NCBI RefSeq assembly: GCF_022647325.1 | Contig: NZ_CP071405.1 | Coordinates: 1,054,001 to 1,118,000 of the forward strand | DNA length: 64,000 bases | Reading direction: 5' to 3' | Source: Pantoea deleyi | Lineage (GTDB): Bacteria; Pseudomonadota; Gammaproteobacteria; Enterobacterales; Enterobacteriaceae | In this document: positions 38,738-47,837 of the stretch, piece after piece | Layout: each line of letters begins with the position of its first letter | Numbering within the stretch: position 1 is the stretch's first letter | Program-made: the position numbers and the translations under genes | The notes under the pieces: generated by a model | What the model was told of the DNA's origin: nothing | Seen by the model: only the letters and a program-made list of their open reading frames with translations | The model's database searches: none

Positions 38738-38983
38738 ATGGCAAGGAAACGGCATCCCAACAAAGAGATCGAGACGGCATTGCGTTACGCCGAATCTCAT
38801 GGCTGGCTGGTGGTCACCAGCGGTCATCACGCCTGGGGAAAGATGTGCTGCCCGAAAAATCTGCTGACGTGCCGGTGCGGGGAATTTTGTCTGACCTGTA
38901 TCTGGAGCACACCCGGAAATGCCCATCAGCATGCCTGCGCACTGCGGCGGGTGGTCGATCACTGTCACTATCTGAAGTCCTGA
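38738..38983 (+). CDS. HicA-like small His/Cys-rich protein (toxin candidate)
   Basis: 81 residues, ATG preceded by AGGATAGGG. The N-terminal half PNKEIETALRYAESHGWLVV followed by TSGHHAWGKMCCP looks like the alpha-beta-beta fold of HicA mRNA interferases, in which a GSHHxF-type histidine is catalytic; the candidates here are His30 and His31. The second half differs from HicA: a cysteine cluster (Cys37, 38, 45, 47, 51, 54, 67, 76; CRCGEFCLTCIW) and a conserved-looking HACALRRVVDHC tail. I recall similar small proteins next to HTH proteins in other proteobacteria, annotated as hypothetical. The HTH gene follows 20 bp downstream. The toxin role is inference. Confidence 0.6.
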   Translation: MARKRHPNKEIETALRYAESHGWLVVTSGHHAWGKMCCPKNLLTCRCGEFCLTCIWSTPGNAHQHACALRRVVDHCHYLKS

Positions 38984-39003
38984 TGCAGCACAAGGAGAGG
39001 CAT

Positions 39004-39501
39004 ATGGAATATTGTTTTACACTGCGGTTCAGCCTGCCGGAAGGGCATGAGCCGGCGGATGCGATGCTGGAAACGCTGGCCGCGTCAGGCTGTCATGATG
39101 CGCTGATCGGGCTGGGGATGCCAGGCCGGATCGCCCTGGAGTTTATCCGGGAAGCGGACTCGGCAACGGCGGCGCTGATTCAGGCGGAAGCGGATGTGCA
39201 GCGTGCCATTCCGGGCGCCACGCTGGTGGAGGCCGCCCCCGATTTTGTCGGCTTAACGGATGTGGCAGAGATCGTCGGCATGACCCGGCAGAATATGCGC
39301 AAGCTGATGCTCAGCCATCGTCCTCCCTTTCCGCTGCCCGTGCATGACGGCAAAACCGCTATCTGGCATCTGTCGGATGTGCTGGAGTGGCTGAGCCAGC
39401 GCGGTGACTATGCGCTGCCTGCCGCGACCCGCGAGCTGGCCCGGGTCACCCGGCAGCGCAATCTCAACGGGTCGCTGCAACGCTATGGCGTGCAGGCCTG
39501 A
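39004..39501 (+). CDS. HTH DNA-binding partner of the HicA-like protein (antitoxin candidate)
   Basis: 165 residues from the ATG at 39004, preceded by AAGGAGAGG; longer in-frame starts reach back across the upstream gene and are rejected. The N-terminal domain (1-78: MEYCFTLRFSLPEGH, GCHDALIGLGMPGRIALEF) has an alternating strand-helix pattern reminiscent of a HicB-like sensor. The C-terminal part (82-130) is a MerR/AlpA-like HTH: GLTDVAEIVGMTRQNMRKLM with the wing KTAIWHLSDVLEWL. It would bind the inverted repeat at 38691-38706. It ends directly against the convergent mgtE stop with no gap. Confidence 0.65.
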   Translation: MEYCFTLRFSLPEGHEPADAMLETLAASGCHDALIGLGMPGRIALEFIREADSATAALIQAEADVQRAIPGATLVEAAPDFVGLTDVAEIVGMTRQNMRKLMLSHRPPFPLPVHDGKTAIWHLSDVLEWLSQRGDYALPAATRELARVTRQRNLNGSLQRYGVQA

Positions 39502-40935
39502 TCAGTGCGGCAGCAGGAAGAGCGTCGCCAGCCCCAGGAAGATAAAGAAGCCGCCGGTATCGGTCAGCGCAGTGATCAGGACGCTGGAGCCCACCGCCGG
39601 ATCACGCTTCATTTTGGTCATGACCAGCGGCACCAGAACGCCCATCAGTGCGGCCAGCAGCAGATTCAGCGCCATCGCCAGCATCATCACGCCGCCGAGC
39701 GCCATATTGTCATACATCAGCCAGGTAATGGCGCCCATGATGCCGCCCCAGAACAGACCGTTGATCAGCGCAACGCCGAGTTCACGAACGATCAGAAACG
39801 AGAAGTTACCCGGTTCAACCTGATGTAAGGCCAGCGCCCGCACAATCATGGTGATGGTCTGGTTGCCGGTATTGCCGCCGATACCGGCGACGATCGGCAT
39901 CAGCGTCGCCAGCGCCACGATCTGGGAAATGGTGCCTTCAAACAGGCCGATAACCCGGGAGGCGACAAAGGCGGTGCAGAGGTTGATAGCCAGCCAGGCC
40001 CAGCGTTTGCGCACCGATTTGCGAACCGGCGCGAACACGTCCTCTTCCTGACTGATACCCCCCATTTTACGGATGTTGCTTTCGTTTTCGGCATTCACCA
40101 GGTCGATGATGTCTTCGATGGTGACGCGGCCAATCAGTTTGCCCTTTGCATCAGTGACGGCGGCAGAGATCAGGTTATAACGTTCAAAGGCGCTGGCCGC
40201 ATCTTCGGCTTTGTCGTTGAGCTGAAAGGTGGTTGGCCGCGGGTTCATCACGTCGCTGACCCGCGTGGTCGGTTTATTAAGCAGGATATCGGTCAGCATC
40301 AGCTCACCCAGCAGCTGATTCTGTTTATTGGTGATAAAGAGTTTATCGGTACCGCCAGGCATGCTTTTGCGCTTGCGCAGAAAACGCTGCACGGTCGCCA
40401 GCGTGACATCTTCGCGCACCGTCAGGATATTGAAATCCATTACGCGGCCCACGCGGTCACGGTCAAGCTGCACCATACTCAGCATACGGGCACGCAGCGC
40501 AGGCTCGACGGTCGCCAGCAGGCGTCCGGTCAGGTCGCGAGGCAGATAACGCGCCAGCCAGACCTGGTCATCGATATCCAGTGGCTGGATGGCGCGCAGG
40601 ATATCGCGGTCGCTCATCTCTTCGGTCAGACTGGCCCAGACCGTTTCAGAGGCTTCCACCAGCACATGGCCGCGCCGTTCATTCGGCACCAGCCGCCACA
40701 GCGCCTGACGCTCCTCCTCGGGCAAGGCTTCGAGAATATCCGCGAGGTCAGCGGCGTGCAGTTGCAGAATGTCCTGTTCCAGCGCATCGCGCCGGACCGC
40801 ATTTTCACGTTGCTGCTCAGGGCTGAGATCGCCGGATTTCTCCAGCAGCGCATCAACCAGATCGTGCTCGTTGAGCAGCAGCGTCAGAATGCGATGACGT
40901 ATTTCACTTAAACGTTGAGAGTGAGAGGCAGACAC
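39502..40935 (-). CDS. mgtE: Mg2+ transporter MgtE
   Basis: 477 residues from a GTG at 40935 preceded by AAAGGGAT; a 66-base longer frame is open but lacks a ribosome-binding site. The order is typical: N-terminal superhelical domain (about 10-135), two CBS domains (about 140-265, FRKRK...TDKLFITN and ATDAKGKLIGRVTIEDIIDLV), plug helix, then five membrane helices (about 295-477) with the signature PIVAGIGGNTGNQ. It is a Mg-gated channel in the inner membrane. E. coli K-12 has no mgtE. The 120-bp leader shows no recognisable Mg riboswitch. Confidence 0.93.
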   Translation of the reverse strand: MSASHSQRLSEIRHRILTLLLNEHDLVDALLEKSGDLSPEQQRENAVRRDALEQDILQLHAADLADILEALPEEERQALWRLVPNERRGHVLVEASETVWASLTEEMSDRDILRAIQPLDIDDQVWLARYLPRDLTGRLLATVEPALRARMLSMVQLDRDRVGRVMDFNILTVREDVTLATVQRFLRKRKSMPGGTDKLFITNKQNQLLGELMLTDILLNKPTTRVSDVMNPRPTTFQLNDKAEDAASAFERYNLISAAVTDAKGKLIGRVTIEDIIDLVNAENESNIRKMGGISQEEDVFAPVRKSVRKRWAWLAINLCTAFVASRVIGLFEGTISQIVALATLMPIVAGIGGNTGNQTITMIVRALALHQVEPGNFSFLIVRELGVALINGLFWGGIMGAITWLMYDNMALGGVMMLAMALNLLLAALMGVLVPLVMTKMKRDPAVGSSVLITALTDTGGFFIFLGLATLFLLPH

Positions 40936-40978
40936 AATTGATCCCTTTAGTCTGAAAGCACCAGCACGAAGTGTAGCG

Positions 40979-41046
40979 TTTCGCCTGAAAAAGGGATGCA
41001 AAAAAGCGTCCGGTTGTCTGGATTATGTTCAGGTTTCAGGCGAAAA
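40979..41046. repeat. 12-bp inverted repeat between mgtE and yfgG
   Basis: TTTCGCCTGAAA at 40979-40990 and TTTCAGGCGAAA at 41035-41046 are perfect reverse complements 44 bases apart. They could form a long stem at the end of the yfgG transcript or in the mgtE leader. Confidence 0.5.
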
Positions 41047-41058
41047 AATTACGATGCG

Positions 41059-41244
41059 TTAGCGCGTATCACCTGTTGTGATGACAACCGGCTCGGGGCT
41101 CGTTTTCTGTTGCTGATGATGCTCGAAGGCAGCAGGCAGGATAAAAATCAGGCGACTAACAAGAATGATAAAACTGATCAGCAACACAATACGGGTCATG
41201 GTGCCGGTTTTCTGACGTCTTCGGGGAGAAATAGCGCTGTTCAC
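41059..41244 (-). CDS. yfgG: YfgG-like small membrane protein
   Basis: 61 residues with a GTG start preceded by AGGAA. The segment KTGTMTRIVLLISFIILVSR aligns with E. coli YfgG (63 residues; MTRIVLLISFI is identical), giving one membrane helix at about 17-38 and a polar tail with HHQQQK. It lies beside ppx/ppk as in E. coli. Its function is not established. Confidence 0.8.
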   Translation of the reverse strand: MNSAISPRRRQKTGTMTRIVLLISFIILVSRLIFILPAAFEHHQQQKTSPEPVVITTGDTR

Positions 41245-41344
41245 GCGGGGTGGTTCCTGTAATGACCCATGCAGGGCGACTGCAATATTTAGTCACAGTC
41301 GCCTGATGAAATCAATCGCTGTAGAAAAAAACAGCAGATAAAAA

Positions 41345-41962
41345 TCAGTAGCTCGCCTTCTGCGCCAGCAGCGTAGCGAAACGGCAGGTAATGCGGTTGC
41401 CGTTTTCGTCGGTGCGATGCAGCTGACCGGGGTGCTCGTTGTATTTTACGATGTGCCAGTTGCGGTAGTAGTGGCTGAGTTCACCCGACTTAAACGCAAA
41501 GGCGAAATCCGACGGGCAGGGCATATCCGGCGTGTTCATCGCCGCAACAATCAGGTTATAGCCGTTTCTGACGGTGCAGGCCTGCATATCGGCAATCAGC
41601 TGAGGAATGGTCTGCGGCTGCAGAAACATCATCACCACGGTCGACAGCACAAAGTCGAAGCCGCCGTTGAAGCGCGTATTATTCAGGTCACGCTGCCCGG
41701 TGTGGATGCCGCTGAGCGCCTCCTGCTCAATAATGGCCTGCAGGCGCGCCAGGCTCTGTGGGTTGTGATCCCACGCCGTGACGTCAAAACCGTGCTGATT
41801 CAGAAACAGCGTATTGCGGCCCACGCCGCAGCCCAGGTCAAGTGCCTTGCCGACGGTCAGCTTAGGCAGCGCGGCCACCACTTCGGAGTGGGGCGGCGTC
41901 AGGCCATAGGTTTCGGCGAAATAGTTATCGCCTGAAATCGGTGCGGTTGGTTGTGTCATCAT
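41345..41962 (-). CDS. tehB: TehB-like SAM-dependent methyltransferase
   Basis: 205 residues from MMTQPTAP (second ATG three bases on); the frame is open 69 bases further up but that part overlaps the ppx end. It matches E. coli TehB (197) strongly: ENYFxxxYxLTxxHSEV, LDLGCGVGRNTLFL (SAM motif I, about 44-57), FDFVLSTVVMMFLQ near 108, NLIVAAMNTPDMPCPSDFAFAFK, and a tail GNRITCRFATLLA. TehB volatilises tellurite by methylation. No tehA is nearby; in E. coli tehAB lies elsewhere, so its place beside ppx is a genus-specific insertion. Confidence 0.88.
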   Translation of the reverse strand: MMTQPTAPISGDNYFAETYGLTPPHSEVVAALPKLTVGKALDLGCGVGRNTLFLNQHGFDVTAWDHNPQSLARLQAIIEQEALSGIHTGQRDLNNTRFNGGFDFVLSTVVMMFLQPQTIPQLIADMQACTVRNGYNLIVAAMNTPDMPCPSDFAFAFKSGELSHYYRNWHIVKYNEHPGQLHRTDENGNRITCRFATLLAQKASY

Positions 41963-42000
41963 CTTCAGTTCAGTTAAAAGGGCGCCAGGCGCCCGGTTCA

Positions 42001-43527
42001 TCAGGCTTCTTCTTCGAGGATCAGTTTCCATCCCGTGACGTCATTCCAGTACACCTGCTCACGCTCAAGGTCGAGCTGGACCAGGTTGTTCTGGCTGAAG
42101 TAGCCCGCCGGGAAAACCAGCGTCCAGTGGCCGTCATCGCACTTCAGGGTTAAGGAGTCAGGACGGGTGGTGGCCTGGCGCTGATTATTCAGCAGCGTAC
42201 CCAGGCGCAGCAGGAAAATCAGCGGCACAAACTGCTTTTTCTTGAACAGCGTGACGCGCGGCAGCTCATCCAGCTTCACCGCTTTACGGTGGAATCTTAC
42301 CAGCGCCGCCAGCAGCATCTGCTGATCCTGATTGAAGCCCGGCAGGTTAGTATTTTGCAGGATATAGGCCGAGTGGCGTTGCAGGCCGCTGTGATTGATG
42401 GTCAGGCCCACCTCATGCAGCATCGCCGCCCACTTCAGCAGGGCTGCCAGCTGCGGGTTCGCCAGTTTCGGGTTCTGCTCGCTCCACTGCAGATAGAGCT
42501 GCTCGGTGGTGTCCAGCACGCGACGCGCCTGATCGCTGTCGATAGCGTAGTGGTTCGCCAGGCTCTGCGCCGTCCGGCTGCGGATATCCTGATGGCGGAA
42601 ACGGCCTTCCATCTCATACAGCACGCCTTCACGCAGCGCGCCGTCAGAGAGGCGCAGCTCACGAATCGCCAGCGCATCAAACACACCACACAGGATCGCC
42701 AGTCCCGGCACAAACACCCCTTTGCGCTCTTCGGAGAGGCCCGGCAGGCTCAGGGCCGCAAAGGATTTATGTTTCATCACCTCGTCATAGAGTTTATCGA
42801 GGCGCTCCGGCGTAATCAGCTTCTCTTTCTCATCCATCGCCTGCAGCACTTCGCAGGCGGCTTTGATGGTTCCGGAGGCGCCCAGCGCATACTGCCAGCC
42901 ATGCAGACGGTACTGCCACGCCAGCGTTTCCAGCTTCTGCGCCGCCGCTAAACGGGCGCGACGGAAGTTTTCACGGCTGATTTCGCCTTTCGGGAAGTAG
43001 AGCTGAGCGAAGCTGACGCAACCCATACGGCGGCTCTCGACCAGCTGCGGTTCAAAATCCTCGCCAATCACCAGTTCGGTAGAGCCGCCGCCGATATCGA
43101 TGACCAGCTTACGGCCTTTCTCCGGCTGCGTATGCTCCACGCCCATAAAGATCAGACGCGCCTCTTCATGGCCCGAAATCACCTCGATAGGGTAGGGGAT
43201 CACCTCGGCCGCACGCTGCAGGAAGGTTTCGGCGTTGACCGCTTCACGCAGCGTATGGGTGCCGACGATCGTCACGTTGCTGGGACTGAATCCCTGCAAA
43301 CGCTCGGCGAACAGGGCCAGGCAGGCCAGCCCGCGCTCCATCGCCTCCTCGCTGAGGTTATGCTGCGCATCCAGCCCGTCAGCCAGATGAACGCGCTGCT
43401 TAAGGCGACCCAGTACCTGCATCGCACCATCGACAACCCGCGCAATCACCATATGGAAACTGTTCGAGCCCAGGTCAATCGCCGCAAACTCCTGGGGTTT
43501 TGGCGTACTTTTATGAGAAATTGGCAT
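42001..43527 (-). CDS. ppx: Exopolyphosphatase
   Basis: 508 residues (E. coli 513). Ppx/GppA family: N-terminal ASKHA fold with [18 protein letters not shown] at about 13-30, [10 protein letters not shown] near 95 and [17 protein letters not shown] near 143. The C-terminal HD-like domain contains [20 protein letters not shown] near 367. It releases phosphate from polyphosphate ends. It starts 5 bases after the ppk stop, so the two form an operon. Confidence 0.96.
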   Translation of the reverse strand: MPISHKSTPKPQEFAAIDLGSNSFHMVIARVVDGAMQVLGRLKQRVHLADGLDAQHNLSEEAMERGLACLALFAERLQGFSPSNVTIVGTHTLREAVNAETFLQRAAEVIPYPIEVISGHEEARLIFMGVEHTQPEKGRKLVIDIGGGSTELVIGEDFEPQLVESRRMGCVSFAQLYFPKGEISRENFRRARLAAAQKLETLAWQYRLHGWQYALGASGTIKAACEVLQAMDEKEKLITPERLDKLYDEVMKHKSFAALSLPGLSEERKGVFVPGLAILCGVFDALAIRELRLSDGALREGVLYEMEGRFRHQDIRSRTAQSLANHYAIDSDQARRVLDTTEQLYLQWSEQNPKLANPQLAALLKWAAMLHEVGLTINHSGLQRHSAYILQNTNLPGFNQDQQMLLAALVRFHRKAVKLDELPRVTLFKKKQFVPLIFLLRLGTLLNNQRQATTRPDSLTLKCDDGHWTLVFPAGYFSQNNLVQLDLEREQVYWNDVTGWKLILEEEA

Positions 43528-43532
43528 AGGAT

Positions 43533-45593
43533 TTATTCAGGTTGTTCCAGGTTCTTGATGTAATCATAAATCGCCAGCTGCGAGCGCACTTTACGACGAT
43601 TGCCGCGCTGGACGTAGTGATTACTCAGCTCTTTATCGACGATGCGGGCTTTCACCGTATCACTCAACTGAATGGCAATAATGTCGAGTATGCGCTGCCG
43701 GATATGGGGATCGAGGATCGCCACGGCCACTTCGATGCGGTAATCGATGTTACGCGTCATCCAGTCAGCGGAGGAGAGGAACACCTTTTTATCGCCGCCA
43801 TTCTCAAAAATATAGACGCGATCGTGTTCCAGATAACGGTCAACGATACTGATGACGCGAATATTTTCGCTGATCCCGGGCAGATCCGGGATCAGCGAGC
43901 ACATCCCGCGCACCAGGAGATTCACCTTCACTCCCACGCTGGAGGCTGTATAAAGCCGATCAACCAGCCCTTTGTCCACCAGATTGTTGATTTTCAGAGT
44001 AATGCCGCTGGGCTTATTCTGCTGGGCGTTGGCGATTTCGGTGTCGATCAGTTCATAGAGCATCCGGCGCGAGTTCTGCGGTGACACCATCAGGTGATCG
44101 AAGGTCACCGGCCGGTAGGGGTTCTCGATAAAGTTGAAGACCCGGCGCACCTCATTCGTGATGCGCGCGTCGGCCGTCAGCAGGGAGTAGTCCGTGTAGA
44201 GTCGCGCGGTTTTCTCGTTAAAGTTGCCGGTGCCGATATGCGCATAGCGCACAATCTCTTCGCCTTCGCGACGCGAGATGAGGAACAGCTTGGCGTGGAT
44301 CTTCAGACCCGGCGCGGAGAAGATGACATGCACGCCCGCTTCGGTCAGACGCTTGGCCCAGTAGATATTGGCCTCTTCATCGAAGCGTGCCTGCAGTTCT
44401 ACCACCACCGTAACCTTTTTGCCGTTGTAGGCGGCGTGGATCATCGCATCCATGATGCGCGAGTGTTTCGCGACGCGGTAGATGTTGATCTTGATCGCCA
44501 GCACGCTGGGGTCAAATGACGCCTGACGCAGCAGCTCCAGCACATGCTCAAACGTGTGATAGGGGTAGTAGAGCAGCACGTCGCGGTTGCGGATGGCATC
44601 AAAGCCATTGCGAAAGCCATCAAAGCCGATGTGACGGATCTGCGGCAGTGGGCGGTTAATCAGGTTATTTTTGCCGACGTTCGGGAAGCCGATGAAGTCT
44701 TTAAAGTTGTGGTAGCGGCCGCCCGGCAGGATGGAGTCAAAGTTCGAGATGGAAAGTTTGTGGCACAGTAACGCGACCATCGCCTCCGGCATGTCACGCT
44801 GATAGACGAAGCGCACCGGCTCTGCGGTCAGGCGCTGCTTCAGGCTGGAGGACATCAGCTCCAGCAGGCTGGACTCCATCTCCGTTACCAGATCGTACTC
44901 CGCGTCACGCGTCATTTTCATCGAATAGGCGTTGAGCGCGTCGTAGTCATAGAAGCCTTTAAAAATGTCATCCAGGCAGTAACGCAGGATGTTATCCAGC
45001 AGGATCATCGGTTTGCGGCGGCGCGGCGGCTCAGCCGGCAGGTTAATAAAGCGCGGCACCTTATCGGACGGGATCTCCAGCAGCGCATAGCGGATGTCGT
45101 CACCGCGGATAATCTCTACCGCCAGATAGGTGTAATCGTCTTTAAGGAATTCGGTCAGGTCGGTTTCATGGGTGATCAGAATTGGCGAGATATGCTGACG
45201 CAGTTCATGCTTGAAATAGTGGCGCAGCCACGCCTGCTGGTTAAGAGAGAGCTGGCGTTCGTTGATCAGGAAGATCTGATTACGCGCCATCTCCAGCAGC
45301 AGCTCGTTATAGAGCGCATCAAACTCCTGATCGGACTTCATCACCCGCTGCTGGATTTTTTTGAACAGATGGCGTGGCGTAGTGGCAGAACCCTGCTCTT
45401 CGCCAATCAGAATGCGGCGTTTCAGATCGGCAAACCGCACTTTATAGAATTCGTCGAGATTGTTGGAGTAGATGCCCAGAAAGCGCATCCGCTCAATCAG
45501 TGGATTGCTTTTGTCTGCGGCTTCCTGCAAAACCCGTTCATTAAAAGATAACCAGCTTAATTCTTTTTCAATGTAAAGCTTTACCTGACCCAT
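43533..45593 (-). CDS. ppk: Polyphosphate kinase 1
   Basis: 686 residues from [15 protein letters not shown] (E. coli 688); a 51-base upstream extension is rejected because the E. coli start is conserved. The N-terminal domain has [21 protein letters not shown]; the catalytic core includes the two phospholipase-D-like motifs with the histidine kinase site near [11 protein letters not shown] and [21 protein letters not shown] (about 435-465). It makes long-chain polyphosphate from ATP at the inner membrane. It is divergent from the pst set, a natural pairing of phosphate uptake and storage. Confidence 0.96.
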   Translation of the reverse strand: MGQVKLYIEKELSWLSFNERVLQEAADKSNPLIERMRFLGIYSNNLDEFYKVRFADLKRRILIGEEQGSATTPRHLFKKIQQRVMKSDQEFDALYNELLLEMARNQIFLINERQLSLNQQAWLRHYFKHELRQHISPILITHETDLTEFLKDDYTYLAVEIIRGDDIRYALLEIPSDKVPRFINLPAEPPRRRKPMILLDNILRYCLDDIFKGFYDYDALNAYSMKMTRDAEYDLVTEMESSLLELMSSSLKQRLTAEPVRFVYQRDMPEAMVALLCHKLSISNFDSILPGGRYHNFKDFIGFPNVGKNNLINRPLPQIRHIGFDGFRNGFDAIRNRDVLLYYPYHTFEHVLELLRQASFDPSVLAIKINIYRVAKHSRIMDAMIHAAYNGKKVTVVVELQARFDEEANIYWAKRLTEAGVHVIFSAPGLKIHAKLFLISRREGEEIVRYAHIGTGNFNEKTARLYTDYSLLTADARITNEVRRVFNFIENPYRPVTFDHLMVSPQNSRRMLYELIDTEIANAQQNKPSGITLKINNLVDKGLVDRLYTASSVGVKVNLLVRGMCSLIPDLPGISENIRVISIVDRYLEHDRVYIFENGGDKKVFLSSADWMTRNIDYRIEVAVAILDPHIRQRILDIIAIQLSDTVKARIVDKELSNHYVQRGNRRKVRSQLAIYDYIKNLEQPE

Positions 45594-45743
45594 TCTCACT
45601 CCATTTAGCGGTTGCAGGACTGAAGATCCAGTATCCACAAACATTATGGCGAGAGTATGGCAGCGTTGTCCAACGCCAGCAGTTGTCTTATCAATCGGCT
45701 ACGGGCAACATAGCGGCTTATTTTGGCCTGCTACCGGAACCGC

Positions 45744-47837
45744 ATGAGCGTAAACCACATTCCTGTCCAATTCAGCGATCGTAAGCGTCGTGCCGTTGAT
45801 CGGCTGACGCGGCGGCTGATCACATGCTGTGGCGTGGCGATCCTGCTGTTGATGCTGCTGCTGTTTTGCTGGCTGATTGGCGTGGTGCTTCCGCTGTTCA
45901 GTGCGCCGGGCGTGCAGATGATGCCGAGCCAGCAGCTCTGGGATCGTGCGCCCGCTGTCGCCACCGGCAACCTGGGCCGGGTCGGCTGGCGGATCAGCAG
46001 TCAGGGCGCCGCCCGGTTTATTCCGCTGGATGGCCAGCCTGCTGAACCGGCGCTGGCGCTGACGCCGCCGCCTGATGAGGTAGTGCGGAGCAGTGATGAA
46101 CAGACGCTGCTGCTGAATATGCAGGGCGCGCTGACGCTGATGCAGCCCACCGCTGACGGGCAGTGGCATTTTCCGCTGGGCGACAAACCCTTTCATCTGC
46201 CCGACGGCGCGGTGACGAAGATGGCGCTGGCGACGCGCCATGCCGGTCAGTGGCGCATTGCGGCGCTCACGGGAGCCGGGCTGCGGGTGCTGACGCTCGG
46301 CACCGATCGCCAGGCCTCGGTGTTCTCCCTGCCGCAGGATCGGCTGGATCTGCTGGCTCTCTCTCCCTCAGGCGATCTGCTCTATACCACGGAGGGCAGC
46401 CTGCTGCGCGTCTGGCAACTGGATGACGACCAGGCTCAGCTGCGAGAAACCCACACGCTGCCGCAGCGCCCGCAAAGCCTGCACCTGCTGGTGGGCGGCA
46501 GAACGCTGCTGATTCAGGATCGTAGCGGTATCACGCAGTGGTTCGCTATCGCCAGCGAGCAGGGGCCGCGCCTGCAGCGTATCCGGACATTTGCCGACAG
46601 CCAGAGCGATGACAACACGCTGCTGGTGACGGAATCACAACGGCGGGTGTTTGCGACGATCGACCCGCAGGGGCTGTTACGCCTCTTCGCCAGCAAGCAG
46701 CCCGGCCCGATTCTGCAGCGTCAGCTGGCGCCCGGCATCGTGCAGGCGCAGTTTTCACCGCAGGGCGACAGCCTGCTGATTGAGCGGGCGGGAAACTGGC
46801 AGCGCCTGCGGCTCGACAATCCCTGGCCGGACGTCACCTGGCGCAGCTTCTGGCAAAAAATCTGGTATGAAAACTATCCCGCACCCGACTGGGTCTGGCA
46901 GTCCACCGCGGCGGGCGACAGCTATCAGGCCAAGTTCAGCCTGATGCCGATGGTCACAGGAACGTTAAAGGCGGCCAGCCTAGCGCTGCTGTTTGCCACC
47001 CCGCTGGCGCTGGCCGCGGCGATGTACACCGCCTGGTTCATGTCACCCGGATTACGGCGCTGGGTGAAGCCGGCCATCGAGATGATGGGCGCGCTGCCGA
47101 GCGTGGTGGTCGGGCTGATTGCCGGGATCTGGCTGGCACCGCATATCGGACAGGCGCTGGTGGGCGTCCTGCTGCTGCCGCTGACGCTGGCGGGCTCGTT
47201 ACTGCTGTGCGGCGTGTTCAGCGCCCGCTTACCGCCGCGCTGGCGGCAGCCGGGCCGTGAGGTGCTGATTCTGCTGCCGCTGCTGTTGCTGGTCACGCTG
47301 CTGACGCTGTGGCTGCCCACGCTGTTTATTCCGGATGCGGGCGACTGGCTGCCCCATTATGAGCAGCGCAATCTGCTGGTCGCGGCGCTGGCGATGGGCT
47401 TTGCGCTGGTGCCCCTGATTTTTACGCTTTCCGAAGATGCCCTGTTCAGCGTACCGGCCGCCCTGGGGCAGGGATCGCTGGCGCTGGGGGCCACGCCGTG
47501 GCAGACCCTGACCCGCGTCGTGCTGCCCGGCGCCTCGGCCGGTATCTTTGCCGCGCTGATGATTGGGCTGGGGCGGGCCGTGGGCGAAACCATGATTCTG
47601 CTGATGGCCACCGGTAACACGCCGCAGAGTGAAGGCGGGCTGTTCAGCGGCCTGCGTGCGCTGTCGGCGAATATCGCCATTGAGATGCCCGAAGCGGTGG
47701 CGGGCAGTGCCCATTATCGCGTGCTGTTTCTCAGCGCCCTGATGCTGCTGATCTTTACGCTGGTGATTAACACCGTGGCCGAACTGATTCGTCAGCGGCT
47801 GCGTCAGCGCTACAGTCAGCAGGAGGAGCAGGCATGA
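45744..47837 (+). CDS. pstC: PstC-like phosphate ABC permease with periplasmic propeller-like insertion
   Basis: 697 residues from MSVNHIPVQFSDRKRR (CCGGAACCGC before it), against 319 for E. coli PstC. One membrane segment (about 31-53) is followed by some 310 periplasmic residues with recurring WD/PQQ-like strands (ALSPSGDLLYTTEGSLLRVW, TLLIQDRSGITQWFAI, FATIDPQGLLRLFAS, QFSPQGDSLLIERAGNWQRL). The ordinary permease follows (about 395-690), with PSVVVGLIAGIW and the coupling motif ALGATPWQTLTRVVLPGASAG. Large PstC forms occur in Vibrio and Pseudomonas. Neither pstS nor phoU is next to it. Phosphate specificity is inferred from PstA and PstB. Confidence 0.85.
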   Translation: MSVNHIPVQFSDRKRRAVDRLTRRLITCCGVAILLLMLLLFCWLIGVVLPLFSAPGVQMMPSQQLWDRAPAVATGNLGRVGWRISSQGAARFIPLDGQPAEPALALTPPPDEVVRSSDEQTLLLNMQGALTLMQPTADGQWHFPLGDKPFHLPDGAVTKMALATRHAGQWRIAALTGAGLRVLTLGTDRQASVFSLPQDRLDLLALSPSGDLLYTTEGSLLRVWQLDDDQAQLRETHTLPQRPQSLHLLVGGRTLLIQDRSGITQWFAIASEQGPRLQRIRTFADSQSDDNTLLVTESQRRVFATIDPQGLLRLFASKQPGPILQRQLAPGIVQAQFSPQGDSLLIERAGNWQRLRLDNPWPDVTWRSFWQKIWYENYPAPDWVWQSTAAGDSYQAKFSLMPMVTGTLKAASLALLFATPLALAAAMYTAWFMSPGLRRWVKPAIEMMGALPSVVVGLIAGIWLAPHIGQALVGVLLLPLTLAGSLLLCGVFSARLPPRWRQPGREVLILLPLLLLVTLLTLWLPTLFIPDAGDWLPHYEQRNLLVAALAMGFALVPLIFTLSEDALFSVPAALGQGSLALGATPWQTLTRVVLPGASAGIFAALMIGLGRAVGETMILLMATGNTPQSEGGLFSGLRALSANIAIEMPEAVAGSAHYRVLFLSALMLLIFTLVINTVAELIRQRLRQRYSQQEEQA

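Noticed and set aside
38578..39003. In-frame 142-residue extension of the HTH protein
   Set aside because: It overlaps the small His/Cys-rich gene in another frame, crosses the operator-like repeat and lacks a ribosome-binding site.
40936..41058. Mg riboswitch (M-box or mgtA-type) before mgtE
   Set aside because: The leader is short and none of the recognisable M-box elements is present.
45594..45743. Pho box before the pst genes
   Set aside because: Only TTGTCCA and TTGTCTT 17 bases apart were seen; the PhoB pattern needs 11-base phasing.
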